This document shows, piece after piece, positions 24,897 through 33,162 of a stretch of DNA of 64,000 bases. Each line of letters starts with the position of its first letter. Positions within the stretch are counted from its first letter, which is position 1. A model generated the notes under the pieces. It had not been told where the DNA came from, made no database searches, and saw only the letters and a program-made list of their open reading frames with translations. A program made the translations under genes and the position numbers. Location: the NCBI GenBank assembly GCA_964579505.1, contig CAZOGC010000008.1, positions 54,717-118,716 of the forward strand, given 5' to 3'. Source of the stretch: JAJYSO01 sp964579505 (lineage in GTDB: Bacteria > Bacteroidota > Bacteroidia > Flavobacteriales > Flavobacteriaceae).

Positions 24897-26336
24897 ATGC
24901 AGAAAGAATGCGAGAAAATAAATAGCGTAAACCATACAGTAGAAGCAATTTCTACACGAGATACTCAAGACAACCCTCCGGTGAGAAAGATATTGGTATT
25001 CGTTATTGTGGCATTAGCGTTGTTAATGACCACCATAGATTCTACTATTGTTGCTACAGCCTTAGATACTTTGCAAGAAAAATTACACACCACCATAAAT
25101 TGGGTAGGGTGGACGCTGACCGCTTATTCTTTCGGTTTTGTGTTGATGTTGCCGGTTAGTGCCAAGCTGAGTATGCGTTTTGGGCATCGTAAGGTTTTTA
25201 TGACTTCTATTATAACTTTTACGATAGCCTCATTGTGCTGCGGATTGGCCAATAATATCTACGTGCTTATTGCACTGCGTGTTATTCAGGCCATAGGAGG
25301 GGCCGGCATTACCCCATCGGTTACCGGGATTATTGTAGACCACTTTGGAAAATCACGCGATAGAGCCGTGAGTTTATTTGGAAGTATTTTTCCGGTAGGA
25401 GCCATGATTGGTCCTATCTTTGGTGGCTTTTTTGTAACCTATATGACTTGGCGCGAAATCTTTTTTGTAAATGTTCCTATTGGGCTGGCGGTTATTTTGT
25501 TGGCTTGGCGGTATGTGCCTCGCGATTTAGGACCTCGTGCGGCCAAAGAACACTTTGATCTGGGAGGAGTGGTACTTTTGGGAATTGGAATATTGGCCGC
25601 TATGTTTGCCGCAAGTTATTTAGGAGAAGGGAATACCCATGTGTTATCGTATATATTTGTGGGGTTGTTAGTCGTTGCTGCATTGGCTTTGCGCGGCTTC
25701 TTTAGACATATAAAACGAAAAGAGCACCCTTTTATAATGCCTCGTTTTATATACGGGAAAGGGTTTGGCGTGGTTAATCTGATTAATGTTTTGTACAGTG
25801 GCGCAACACAAGGCGTAATTGCCCTCATTCCGTTGTATGCGGCTAATAGATATGGCATTAGTGCGCTAGATTCAAGTACCTTATTAGTGGCAGAAGGAGT
25901 GGCTGCTGTTACACTATCTACGGTGGTTACAATGGTGTTGCGCCGCACCGGATACCGACCGCCTCTGTTTGTAGGGTGTGTGCTTATTATACTGGGAATT
26001 GTGTTGCTGGCACTGCCAATTATGGAGGGGATTTCGCCTTATCTTTGGCTGGCTATTGCCTCCTTTTTAATTGGGGCAGGTGGAGGAACGATAAGCCCTC
26101 CGGGTCGTAATGCCGGATTGCAACTAGCCCCCGAGAGTTCGTCAACTATTGCTGCCTTGCGTTCTATGTGTATTCAGTTGGGGTCTATTATTAGCATAGC
26201 CATTGCCACCGCGGTTATAGCTGATTCTCACGGCTCCGGTACAGTACAAGCCTATGTGTATATGGTTATTGCGTTGGTATTCTTTGTGCTCTTGCCAATT
26301 ATTCAAAAAATACCGGAACATCACGGGGCTTGGTAA
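24897..26336 (+). CDS. MFS transporter, DHA2 (EmrB/QacA) drug:H+ antiporter family
   Basis: The protein has 479 residues and an estimated 13-14 transmembrane helices. The DHA2 motif in TM1, TTIDSTIVATALDTLQ (D-x-T-I-V-x-x-A-L-P-like), and the WVGWTLTAYSFGFVLMLPV segment are visible. The loop 2-3 MFS motif A is present as KLSMRFGHRKVFM, and motif C as GSIFPVGAMIGPIFGGFF. An N-terminal hydrophilic extension of about 35 residues precedes TM1. Family members export drugs or other amphiphiles in exchange for protons. No EmrA-like adaptor is adjacent, so it may act alone, and no regulator gene is nearby. It is convergent with the folK fusion after 2 bases. Confidence 0.92.
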   Translation: MQKECEKINSVNHTVEAISTRDTQDNPPVRKILVFVIVALALLMTTIDSTIVATALDTLQEKLHTTINWVGWTLTAYSFGFVLMLPVSAKLSMRFGHRKVFMTSIITFTIASLCCGLANNIYVLIALRVIQAIGGAGITPSVTGIIVDHFGKSRDRAVSLFGSIFPVGAMIGPIFGGFFVTYMTWREIFFVNVPIGLAVILLAWRYVPRDLGPRAAKEHFDLGGVVLLGIGILAAMFAASYLGEGNTHVLSYIFVGLLVVAALALRGFFRHIKRKEHPFIMPRFIYGKGFGVVNLINVLYSGATQGVIALIPLYAANRYGISALDSSTLLVAEGVAAVTLSTVVTMVLRRTGYRPPLFVGCVLIILGIVLLALPIMEGISPYLWLAIASFLIGAGGGTISPPGRNAGLQLAPESSSTIAALRSMCIQLGSIISIAIATAVIADSHGSGTVQAYVYMVIALVFFVLLPIIQKIPEHHGAW

Positions 26337-26338
26337 AA

Positions 26339-27490
26339 TTATACGTTTAGCCCGGCACAAGCAGCATTAATTTTCTGAATAAGAAAAAGGTAATCTTCTC
26401 TGTGTGTTACAAAATCTAATGTAGAAACATCAATAACTTGGGTATTTAATTTGTTTTGTGTTTTGATAAAGTGCAAGTAACCGTGGTTGATATTTTCTAA
26501 ATAATCTGCCGGAATATTCTGCTCATAACTACGTCCCCGCTTTTCTATATTTTGCAACAAGCGATGGGTGTTTTGGTAGAGGTAAATGTATAAAGTGGGT
26601 TTGGCCAGATTTTTATACATTATTTGAAAGAGCTTTTTGTATAAGTTGTATTCTTCTTCGCTTAAGGTAACTCCTGCAAAAATCAGAGATTTATAAATAT
26701 CATAATCAGCTACCACAAAATCATTAAAAAGATCATATTGCCCAATGTCGTCTAGCAATTGTTGATAGCGATCTGCCAGAAAAGACATTTCTAATGGAAA
26801 AGCATACCGTGTTTGGTTTTTGTAAAATTTAGGCAAGAAGGGATTGTCTTTGTACCGTTCGGTAATGAGCTTTGCATTAAAATCTTGAGCAATCATAGTG
26901 GCTAAGCTGGTTTTTCCGGCACCAATATTTCCTTCTATGGCCAAGTATGACAACTGGTTAAAATGAATTTGTGGTCGAGTTAGTTTAGCCGAAGAGCGTT
27001 TAATTGTTGAGGGGTCTTGGGTTTGTGCCAAAAGTTCTTGAACGGTTTTTTGATAGGCCGGGTGTATAAAGTTAGCGGCAATGTCAGCTAAAGGTTGAAG
27101 CACAAAAAGCCGTTCACTAATGCGTGGGTGTGGCAGAATTAACTTTTCGGTATTTAGAACCGTATTACCATAAAAAATTAGGTCTAGGTCTAAGGTGCGG
27201 TTGTGGTAGCCTTTACCACGGCGTTCTCGACCAAAAGATTGTTCAATGTCCATTAATTTGGCTAAGACAATTTCAGGAGAAAAACGCGTTTCTACGGTAA
27301 TGCAGGCATTAAAAAAATCATTTCCATCAAATCCCCAAGAGGGTGTTTCATAAATAGCCGAAACGCAGGTAACCTGTCCGATTTTTTTAAAAATGTGGTC
27401 AACAGCTCCTTGTAGATACTGTAGGCGGTCTCCTTGGTTGCTACCAAGGGCAATGTATATAGGGGTAGGGACTGCTATGGTTGAGTTCAT
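26339..27490 (-). CDS. Fusion: HPPK (FolK) plus deoxynucleoside kinase
   Basis: The protein has 383 residues with two full domains. Residues 10-165 are 6-hydroxymethyl-7,8-dihydropterin pyrophosphokinase: IYIALGSNQGDR, then FGRERRGKGYHNRTLDLDLI with the catalytic Asp residues, then LPHPRISER. Residues of about 185-380 are a deoxynucleoside kinase of the dGK/dCK family: P-loop YLAIEGNIGAGKTSLA, the E-R-Y-x-D-N-P-F loop, the D-R-Y motif (FLADRYQQLL) and the lid RGRSYEQNIP. The first makes a folate precursor and the second salvages deoxynucleosides. I recall similar fusions in Bacteroidota but cannot check how widespread they are. There is no stop or frameshift between the domains. folK is the symbol for the N-terminal half only. 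Confidence 0.93.
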   Translation of the reverse strand: MNSTIAVPTPIYIALGSNQGDRLQYLQGAVDHIFKKIGQVTCVSAIYETPSWGFDGNDFFNACITVETRFSPEIVLAKLMDIEQSFGRERRGKGYHNRTLDLDLIFYGNTVLNTEKLILPHPRISERLFVLQPLADIAANFIHPAYQKTVQELLAQTQDPSTIKRSSAKLTRPQIHFNQLSYLAIEGNIGAGKTSLATMIAQDFNAKLITERYKDNPFLPKFYKNQTRYAFPLEMSFLADRYQQLLDDIGQYDLFNDFVVADYDIYKSLIFAGVTLSEEEYNLYKKLFQIMYKNLAKPTLYIYLYQNTHRLLQNIEKRGRSYEQNIPADYLENINHGYLHFIKTQNKLNTQVIDVSTLDFVTHREDYLFLIQKINAACAGLNV

Positions 27491-27583
27491 TAATTTTAAA
27501 CGAATATATATTGAGCCTTACTATAATATAGCTTCGCAAAAATAATGGGAATACTTGAATTTATAGAAGAACCTTATAAATAA

Positions 27584-27611
27584 TTGGTGGGTGTTAATTT
27601 TTGTATTTTTG
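27584..27611 (+). promoter_or_regulatory. Promoter of the AsmA-family gene
   Basis: TTG at 27584-27586 and TATTTTTG at 27604-27611 are spaced by 17 bases. The position supports the ATG at 27636 rather than the longer open frame. Confidence 0.55.
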
Positions 27612-27635
27612 CAAAGAACCCTAATCTACCTCATC

Positions 27636-30320
27636 ATGAAAAAAATACTAAAAATCACAGGAATTGTCATTCTCGTTTTGATAATCCTTCTCGTAGCTAC
27701 TCCTTTTCTCTTTAAAGGAACAATAGAAAAACAGGTAAAAAAAGCTATTAATCAAAATCTGAATGCTACTGTAGAATGGAGTGATTTAAGCTTGAGTTTA
27801 ATCAGTAGTTTTCCGGATGCGCGTCTTAAATTAGAAAATGTAAGCGTAATCAATAAAGCACTTTTTGCCGGAGATACGCTGGTTTATGCCAAAACGTTAT
27901 TTTTAGATATGGGTATTCCGCAGCTTTTTAAAGGAGGCGATGCTCCCCTAAGTGTTAATGAGTTGGGGTTGAACCAAGCCTTGGTAAATATTAAAGTCAA
28001 TAAAAAAGGGCAGGCTAATTATGATATAGCCAAAGAAACAGCAGACAATTCGGCTTCTGAAGACACTACGGGTGGTGGAATTTCGCTTGCTGTACAGCAT
28101 TATGAAATTAATGATTCTCGCATTAATTATATAGACGAAAGCAGCAAGATGGCTTTGAAAGTAAGTCGCCTAAATCATCAAGGAACCGGAGATTTTTCAG
28201 CAGATACCTCTATATTACATACGCAAACCGAAGCACAGGTAACTTTTATAATGGATAGTACCGCCTATCTGAGCCAAACACCGGTAAAATTAGATGCCGA
28301 TATTAAAATGGATCTAAAAAATATGCGGTTTACGTTTGAGAAAAATAAAGCATTAATTAATCAGCTACCGCTTACTTTTAATGGATATGTGCAGGTAAAT
28401 GACAACAATCAGCAACTCGATATTACTTTTAAAACCCCTTCATCAGATTTTAAAAACTTTTTAGGAGCCTTGCCCAAGGCATATGCTAAAAATTTAGACA
28501 ATATAAAAACCACCGGAAACTTTAGTGTAAATGGAAGGTTGTATGGCGTAATAGACGACCAGCATATTCCTAAAATGAAGATTGCGGTTAAGAGTAATAA
28601 TGCCTCGTTTAAATATCCTGATTTGCCCAAGGCAGTAAGTAACATTACGATAGATGCTGTGTTAAAAGACGAAACCGGATTGATGAAGGATTTAAATTTA
28701 GATCTAAATCAACTTACATTTAAGATAGACCAAGACGCTTTTGCGGCTAGTGGGCATTTTAAAAACCTTACGGGCAATATGTTGGTGGATTTGCAGGCAA
28801 AAGGCACCTTAAACTTAGCCAATTTAAATAAAGCCTATCCCATAGATACAGAATTGGACCTTAACGGTATCTTGAATATGGATATGCGCACTTCTTTTGC
28901 CATGAATGATATTGAAAAAGAGCGCTACGAAAATATTAAAAGCTACGGATCGGCTAATCTGAGCAATTTTGAATATAGCTCTGCAGAAATGGCGCATCCC
29001 ATTCAAATTAGTACCGCAAAACTTCATTTTGATCCGGGAAACGTAGTTTTAGAGAAGTTTGATATGAAAACCGGACAAACCGATGCACACCTTTCCGGAA
29101 AATTACAAAACCTAATGGGTTATCTTTTCAAAAATCAGCCCATTAAAGGAAACTTTAAGTTAACATCACACACTTTTTCTGTAAACGATTTTATGATTGC
29201 TCAAACAGAAGAGCCTTCAAACAAAACGACGGAAGAAGAGAAAAGTACGAACGAAAAAGCATCAACAACTACAGAAGAGGAAGCCATTAAAGTTCCTTCT
29301 TTTTTAGATGTAGCACTTAATTTTAGTGCCGATAAGGTTTTGTATGATAATTTAACACTCAACAATGCAAGCGGAACCCTCATCTTACGCGATGAAAAGG
29401 CAATTTTAAAAGGGATAAAAGCCCATATTTTTGACGGAACAATCGGGCTGGATGGTAGTGTAGATACCAAACCCAAAACGCCTAAGTTTAATGTAAAACT
29501 AAGCTTAGATAAAATTGATTTAGTGCAATCTGTTCAAGAAATGGATTTGCTGAAAAAATTTGCACCTATAACCAAAGCGTTAGTGGGAGAGTTAACAACT
29601 TCAATTAATTTAGATGGTGATTTAACCAATGATTTGATGCCGATTTATACAACACTCACCGGAAAAGGGTTGGCAGCATTGCTCAATATTAGAGTAGAAG
29701 AAGGTAAGCTTCCGTTGTTGTCTAAGTTGAATCAAAAATTGAATTTTATCGATTTTAATAAGCTGAATATTAATAATCTAACAACACATTTTACATTTGA
29801 AGATGGCGGAATTAAGTTTAAACCATTTACCTTTAAATTAACCCCTGATATTCAAGCAAAAATTAGTGGAAAGCACTCGTTTACGAATCAGATGAATTAT
29901 AAACTAGATCTTAAACTACCGGCTAAATATTTAGGGAAAGATTTGGCTAGTGGTCTTGCAAAACTCAGCAATACAGAGCTAAAGAGTACCAAAGTAGATT
30001 TGCCGGTTGAGTTTTCCGGAAGCTTAACGCAGCCTAAAATAAAAGTAGATGTAAAAGCGGCCACACAAGCCTTGACAAATCGTATTGTACAGAGTCAGAA
30101 AGAAGAGTTGAAAAATAAAGTGGGAAATAAACTACAGAATTTGCTAAGTGGAGGAAATAAAAAAGATAAAACCACAGCCGATAAATCAACTGATTCTGTA
30201 AAAACGCAGCAAAAAGAAAAAACCAAAAAAGCCGCAGAAAACCTGCTAAAAAACTTGTTTGGTAAGAAGAAAAAGGAAACTAAAAAAGAGCAAACTCAGC
30301 AAGAACAACAAGAAAAATAA
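27636..30320 (+). CDS. AsmA family protein
   Basis: 894 residues from the ATG at 27636. One N-terminal membrane anchor is present (ITGIVILVLIILLVATPFLF, residues 6-25). It is followed by the AsmA N-terminal pattern FKGTIEKQVKKAINQNLNAT and by long beta-rich repeats typical of AsmA/VPS13-like bridge proteins. The AsmA C-terminal signature lies at about 640-780 (LTGKGLAALLNIRVEEGKLP, then FEDGGIKFKPFTFKL). The last 80 residues are highly charged (Lys/Glu/Gln rich), and an acidic Ser/Thr-rich spacer lies near residue 535. Family members are inner-membrane anchored, span the periplasm and affect phospholipid supply to the outer membrane; that role is inferred from the family. Confidence 0.88.
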   Translation: MKKILKITGIVILVLIILLVATPFLFKGTIEKQVKKAINQNLNATVEWSDLSLSLISSFPDARLKLENVSVINKALFAGDTLVYAKTLFLDMGIPQLFKGGDAPLSVNELGLNQALVNIKVNKKGQANYDIAKETADNSASEDTTGGGISLAVQHYEINDSRINYIDESSKMALKVSRLNHQGTGDFSADTSILHTQTEAQVTFIMDSTAYLSQTPVKLDADIKMDLKNMRFTFEKNKALINQLPLTFNGYVQVNDNNQQLDITFKTPSSDFKNFLGALPKAYAKNLDNIKTTGNFSVNGRLYGVIDDQHIPKMKIAVKSNNASFKYPDLPKAVSNITIDAVLKDETGLMKDLNLDLNQLTFKIDQDAFAASGHFKNLTGNMLVDLQAKGTLNLANLNKAYPIDTELDLNGILNMDMRTSFAMNDIEKERYENIKSYGSANLSNFEYSSAEMAHPIQISTAKLHFDPGNVVLEKFDMKTGQTDAHLSGKLQNLMGYLFKNQPIKGNFKLTSHTFSVNDFMIAQTEEPSNKTTEEEKSTNEKASTTTEEEAIKVPSFLDVALNFSADKVLYDNLTLNNASGTLILRDEKAILKGIKAHIFDGTIGLDGSVDTKPKTPKFNVKLSLDKIDLVQSVQEMDLLKKFAPITKALVGELTTSINLDGDLTNDLMPIYTTLTGKGLAALLNIRVEEGKLPLLSKLNQKLNFIDFNKLNINNLTTHFTFEDGGIKFKPFTFKLTPDIQAKISGKHSFTNQMNYKLDLKLPAKYLGKDLASGLAKLSNTELKSTKVDLPVEFSGSLTQPKIKVDVKAATQALTNRIVQSQKEELKNKVGNKLQNLLSGGNKKDKTTADKSTDSVKTQQKEKTKKAAENLLKNLFGKKKKETKKEQTQQEQQEK

Positions 30321-30392
30321 GCGCTTAAAACAGCATTGAAGATTTCTGCTATAAAAGAAACCATATAAATTATTTTTTTGACAGATATTTTA

Positions 30393-30400
30393 TATATTTG
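30393..30400 (+). promoter_or_regulatory. -7 box of the rpsU promoter
   Basis: TATATTTG fits TAnnTTTG exactly and lies 63 bases before the rpsU ATG. A TTGACA-like string at 30378 is too close to serve as the partner box. Confidence 0.5.
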
Positions 30401-30463
30401 CAGCCTTAAATAAAAAATGCGACACAGGTCGTTTATATTAAAAGTTTAAACTGATTGTAATTT

Positions 30464-30658
30464 ATGCTTGTAGTAAAAGTTAAAGAGGGTGAAAAAATTG
30501 AACGCGCTTTAAAACGTATGAAGCGTAAATATCGTAACACGAAGGTTTTACAAACCCTTCGCGATAAACGTTATTACACTAAACCTTCTGTTTCTCGTAG
30601 AAAAGAAATTCAGAAAGCATCGTATATTCAATCTTTGCGCGACAAAGAAGAAGCTTAA
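30464..30658 (+). CDS. rpsU: 30S ribosomal protein S21
   Basis: S21 is a small basic protein of the 30S platform near the anti-Shine-Dalgarno end of 16S rRNA. It has 64 residues, with MLVVKVKEGEKIERALKRMKRKYRNTKV, a typical Bacteroidota S21 start, and a basic C terminus. It is complete. The GNAT gene begins 5 bases after the stop, so the two are co-transcribed. In many Flavobacteriia rpsU is followed by a tyrosine recombinase gene, which is not the case here. Confidence 0.96.
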   Translation: MLVVKVKEGEKIERALKRMKRKYRNTKVLQTLRDKRYYTKPSVSRRKEIQKASYIQSLRDKEEA

Positions 30659-30663
30659 GAAAT

Positions 30664-31110
30664 ATGGAAGGCTTTAGCCTGTATACACCTACTCAAAAAC
30701 CCACAGATTCCGAGCGGTCGGAAATAGTGGGTTTTTTATTTACTCAATTGGGTAAATATGGCGATCCGCAAGAAGAGATAGCGGCTTGTTTGCGTTATGC
30801 CTTAAAAGAGAGCGAGAAATCTAATGGAGGTTTTGCGCTGGCTCTACGCAATGATAACGACGAGATTTTAGGTGTAACCATAATTAATGAAACCGGAATG
30901 ACCGGTTATATTCCTGAAAATATTTTAGTGTATATTGCCGTACACGAAAATACCCGCGGGCAAGGAGTGGGTAAAAAAATCATGCAAAAAGCCTTGTCTA
31001 TAGCTAAAGGAGCCGTGGCCTTGCATGTAGAGCCCGATAACCCGGCAAAATTTCTTTATGAAAAGTTGGGATTTACCAACAAATACTTAGAAATGCGCTA
31101 TAAAAGATAG
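30664..31110 (+). CDS. GNAT family N-acetyltransferase
   Basis: The protein has 148 residues. The acetyl-CoA binding motif A is clear: LVYIAVHENTRGQGVGKKIMQKAL, with the R/Q-x-x-G-x-G/A pyrophosphate loop as RGQGVGK. The last strand and helix (VEPDNPAKFLYEKLGFTNK) are typical of GNAT enzymes. The substrate, a protein N terminus, amino acid or antibiotic, is not visible. Being 5 bases after rpsU hints at a ribosome-linked substrate, but that is speculation from position. No promoter was seen between the two genes. Confidence 0.9.
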   Translation: MEGFSLYTPTQKPTDSERSEIVGFLFTQLGKYGDPQEEIAACLRYALKESEKSNGGFALALRNDNDEILGVTIINETGMTGYIPENILVYIAVHENTRGQGVGKKIMQKALSIAKGAVALHVEPDNPAKFLYEKLGFTNKYLEMRYKR

Positions 31111-31196
31111 GGCATTTTATAAGGACCTTCCCCTTTTTGATTTTTCAATTTTCCTTTTGTCTTAAAGCGGTATTGTTAAAACAATAAACCTGTATT

Positions 31197-32273
31197 ATGG
31201 CTTATGTTACCTTAGGAAAATCAGCTCTAAAACACAATTATACCTACCTTTCTTCGCTTTTTGAGAAACATCAAATAGAATGGGCGCCGGTAGCCAAAAT
31301 GCTCTGCGGAAACGAAAAATATCTTGCCTATTTATTATCTTTAGGGAACGAACAAATTTGTGATGCTCGTTTAAGTAATTTAAAAGTAATTAAGGAGCTA
31401 AAGCCTGAGGTGGAAACAATTTATATTAAACCGCCTGCCAAGGAAAGCATTTCTGAGGTGGTGAATTATGCCGATGTCAGTTTTAATACGGAGTACATTA
31501 CCATTAAATGGCTTTCTGAAGAAGCCCAACGTCAAGATAAGGTGCATCGCGTTATTATTATGATTGAGCTGGGTGATTTACGGGAAGGAATTATGGGCGA
31601 GTCGCTGATTGGTTTTTATCGAAAAGTATTTGAATTACCGCATATTGAAGTGGTCGGAATAGGCGCAAATTTGAACTGTTTAAACGGGGTAATGCCAAGC
31701 CGTGATAAATTGGTTCAGCTCAGTTTGTACGAACAACTTATTGAAGCCAAATTTGGCAAGAAAATAACGGGTGTTTCCGGAGGATCTTCCGTTATGGTGC
31801 CTTTATTGCTATCAGGACAAGTGCCTAAGGGAGTTAATCATTTTAGGGTGGGTGAAGCGTTATTTTTTGGTAAAAACCTTTTTGATAATTCAACCATAGA
31901 AGGAATGCACGATGATGTTTTTCTGTTGCATTCACAAATCATAGAAATAACGGAGAAACCGATAAATCCATTTGGAGAGATGGAGGCCAATCCTTCAGGA
32001 GAAACTACAGAAATTAGTGAAGAAGATTATGGAAAAACGCATAAACGCGCTATTTTAGATATTGGGTTACTCGATATAGCTAAAGTAGATTTTCTTATTC
32101 CGGTGGCCAAAGATTTAAAAATTGTGGGCGCTAGCTCAGATATGTTGGTGGTTGATATAAATGAAGCACAAAAATCCTATAAGGTAGGTGATGTCATTCA
32201 ATTCAAATTAGATTATATGGGGGCTTTACGGGTGATGAACTCGTATTATATAGAAAAGAAATTGATTGATTAA
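31197..32273 (+). CDS. PLP-dependent alanine/ornithine racemase-like protein
   Basis: The protein has 358 residues and a fold type III PLP enzyme (alanine racemase N-terminal barrel). The Schiff-base lysine is in WAPVAKMLCGN near residue 34, replacing the VVKANAYG of true alanine racemases. Later motifs are IMIELGDLREGI, GIGANLNCLNGVMPS, SGGSSVMVPLLLSG (phosphate binding) and NHFRVGEALFFGK. These resemble the ornithine/amino-acid racemase Orr rather than Alr, so D-ornithine or another D-amino acid may be the product. No ornithine-degradation genes surround it. It is convergent with the DUF2797 gene at 6 bases' distance. Confidence 0.82.
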   Translation: MAYVTLGKSALKHNYTYLSSLFEKHQIEWAPVAKMLCGNEKYLAYLLSLGNEQICDARLSNLKVIKELKPEVETIYIKPPAKESISEVVNYADVSFNTEYITIKWLSEEAQRQDKVHRVIIMIELGDLREGIMGESLIGFYRKVFELPHIEVVGIGANLNCLNGVMPSRDKLVQLSLYEQLIEAKFGKKITGVSGGSSVMVPLLLSGQVPKGVNHFRVGEALFFGKNLFDNSTIEGMHDDVFLLHSQIIEITEKPINPFGEMEANPSGETTEISEEDYGKTHKRAILDIGLLDIAKVDFLIPVAKDLKIVGASSDMLVVDINEAQKSYKVGDVIQFKLDYMGALRVMNSYYIEKKLID

Positions 32274-32279
32274 AACGGG

Positions 32280-33074
32280 TTATTCTATCCCCAAACTCAC
32301 CACATACCCGCTGTTTCCTCTAATATTGATTACGGTACCATCTTCAAAAATAAAATACTGGCCTTTTACTCCTTTTAAAACGCCGGTAAAGGTAGTCTTC
32401 TTCTTAAAATTGAATGATTTTACTTTCTTTGGATACTGTAAAACCGGAAATTTAATTTCAATCTTTTCGGCAGTAGGAAGAAAATACGGCTTAACTTCTT
32501 CCGGAATAAAGGATGCCAACTGGTCTCTAATTTCAAATAAATCAGCTGGAATTATTTTGTTTTTAAGCATGTCTCGCCAGTTAGTTTTATCAGAAATATG
32601 TGCTTTTAAGGCCACTTCTGCCACCCCTGATAAATACCGATTGGGTACTTCTAAAATGGGAATAGCTTCATGCGCCCCTTGGTCTATCCACCGAGTAGGG
32701 ATTTGAGATTGGCGGGTAATACCTACTTTTACGTGTCCGGAGTTAGCTAAATAAACAATATGTGGCTGTAGCTGTACCTTTTTTTCAAATGCCAAGTCGC
32801 GATCTTCTTGGTTAAGATGTGCGGTGCTAAGCTCAGGCTTCATAATCCATTCTCCGGCCATCGGACTTTTATAAAAACAATCATAGCAAAAACCTTGTCT
32901 AAAAATAGGTTTATCTAGCCCGCAACTAAGACATTGATAACCTTCAAAATTCAGGTTTATTTTGTGGTCTAAGAGTTGGTTTACATGCACAATATTATCA
33001 GGAAAATCTAGATAATATTGAACTTCAGTAGTTAACTCTGTTTTCATCTTTTTTAAAACGCCGGTAAAGAGCAT
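32280..33074 (-). CDS. DUF2797 family protein with zinc ribbon and GIY-YIG-like segment
   Basis: The protein has 264 residues. The start MLFTGVLKKMKTE is family-like. Two C-x2-C pairs at about residues 48-67 (CLSCGLDKPIFRQGFCYDCF) form a zinc ribbon. The segment VYLANSGHVKVGITRQSQIP followed by TRWIDQGA resembles the strand pair and Arg-helix of GIY-YIG nucleases (here Y-L-A ... K-V-G-I-T ... R). The C terminus is a beta-rich domain repeating the TGVLKGVKGQYFIFEDG motif seen at the N terminus. The function is unknown, and the nuclease comparison is my inference. It converges on the racemase gene with only 6 bases between stops. Confidence 0.85.
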   Translation of the reverse strand: MLFTGVLKKMKTELTTEVQYYLDFPDNIVHVNQLLDHKINLNFEGYQCLSCGLDKPIFRQGFCYDCFYKSPMAGEWIMKPELSTAHLNQEDRDLAFEKKVQLQPHIVYLANSGHVKVGITRQSQIPTRWIDQGAHEAIPILEVPNRYLSGVAEVALKAHISDKTNWRDMLKNKIIPADLFEIRDQLASFIPEEVKPYFLPTAEKIEIKFPVLQYPKKVKSFNFKKKTTFTGVLKGVKGQYFIFEDGTVINIRGNSGYVVSLGIE

Positions 33075-33135
33075 AAAAAGTTATTTTTAACTAAAAGCTT
33101 TTAAAAGCTCCTAAATTAGATTTATTTTTAGGTCG

Positions 33136-33143
33136 TAAATTTG
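33136..33143 (+). promoter_or_regulatory. Probable -7 box for the GH3 gene
   Basis: TAAATTTG fits TAnnTTTG, 19 bases upstream of the ATG at 33163. The leader would be short. No -33 TTG was found. Confidence 0.4.
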
Positions 33144-33162
33144 CGATAAATATACGTTTTAC

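Noticed and set aside
30378..30398. TTGACA with TATATT near rpsU as a housekeeping E. coli-type promoter
   Set aside because: The boxes are only 9 bases apart. The TAnnTTTG element alone fits this phylum.
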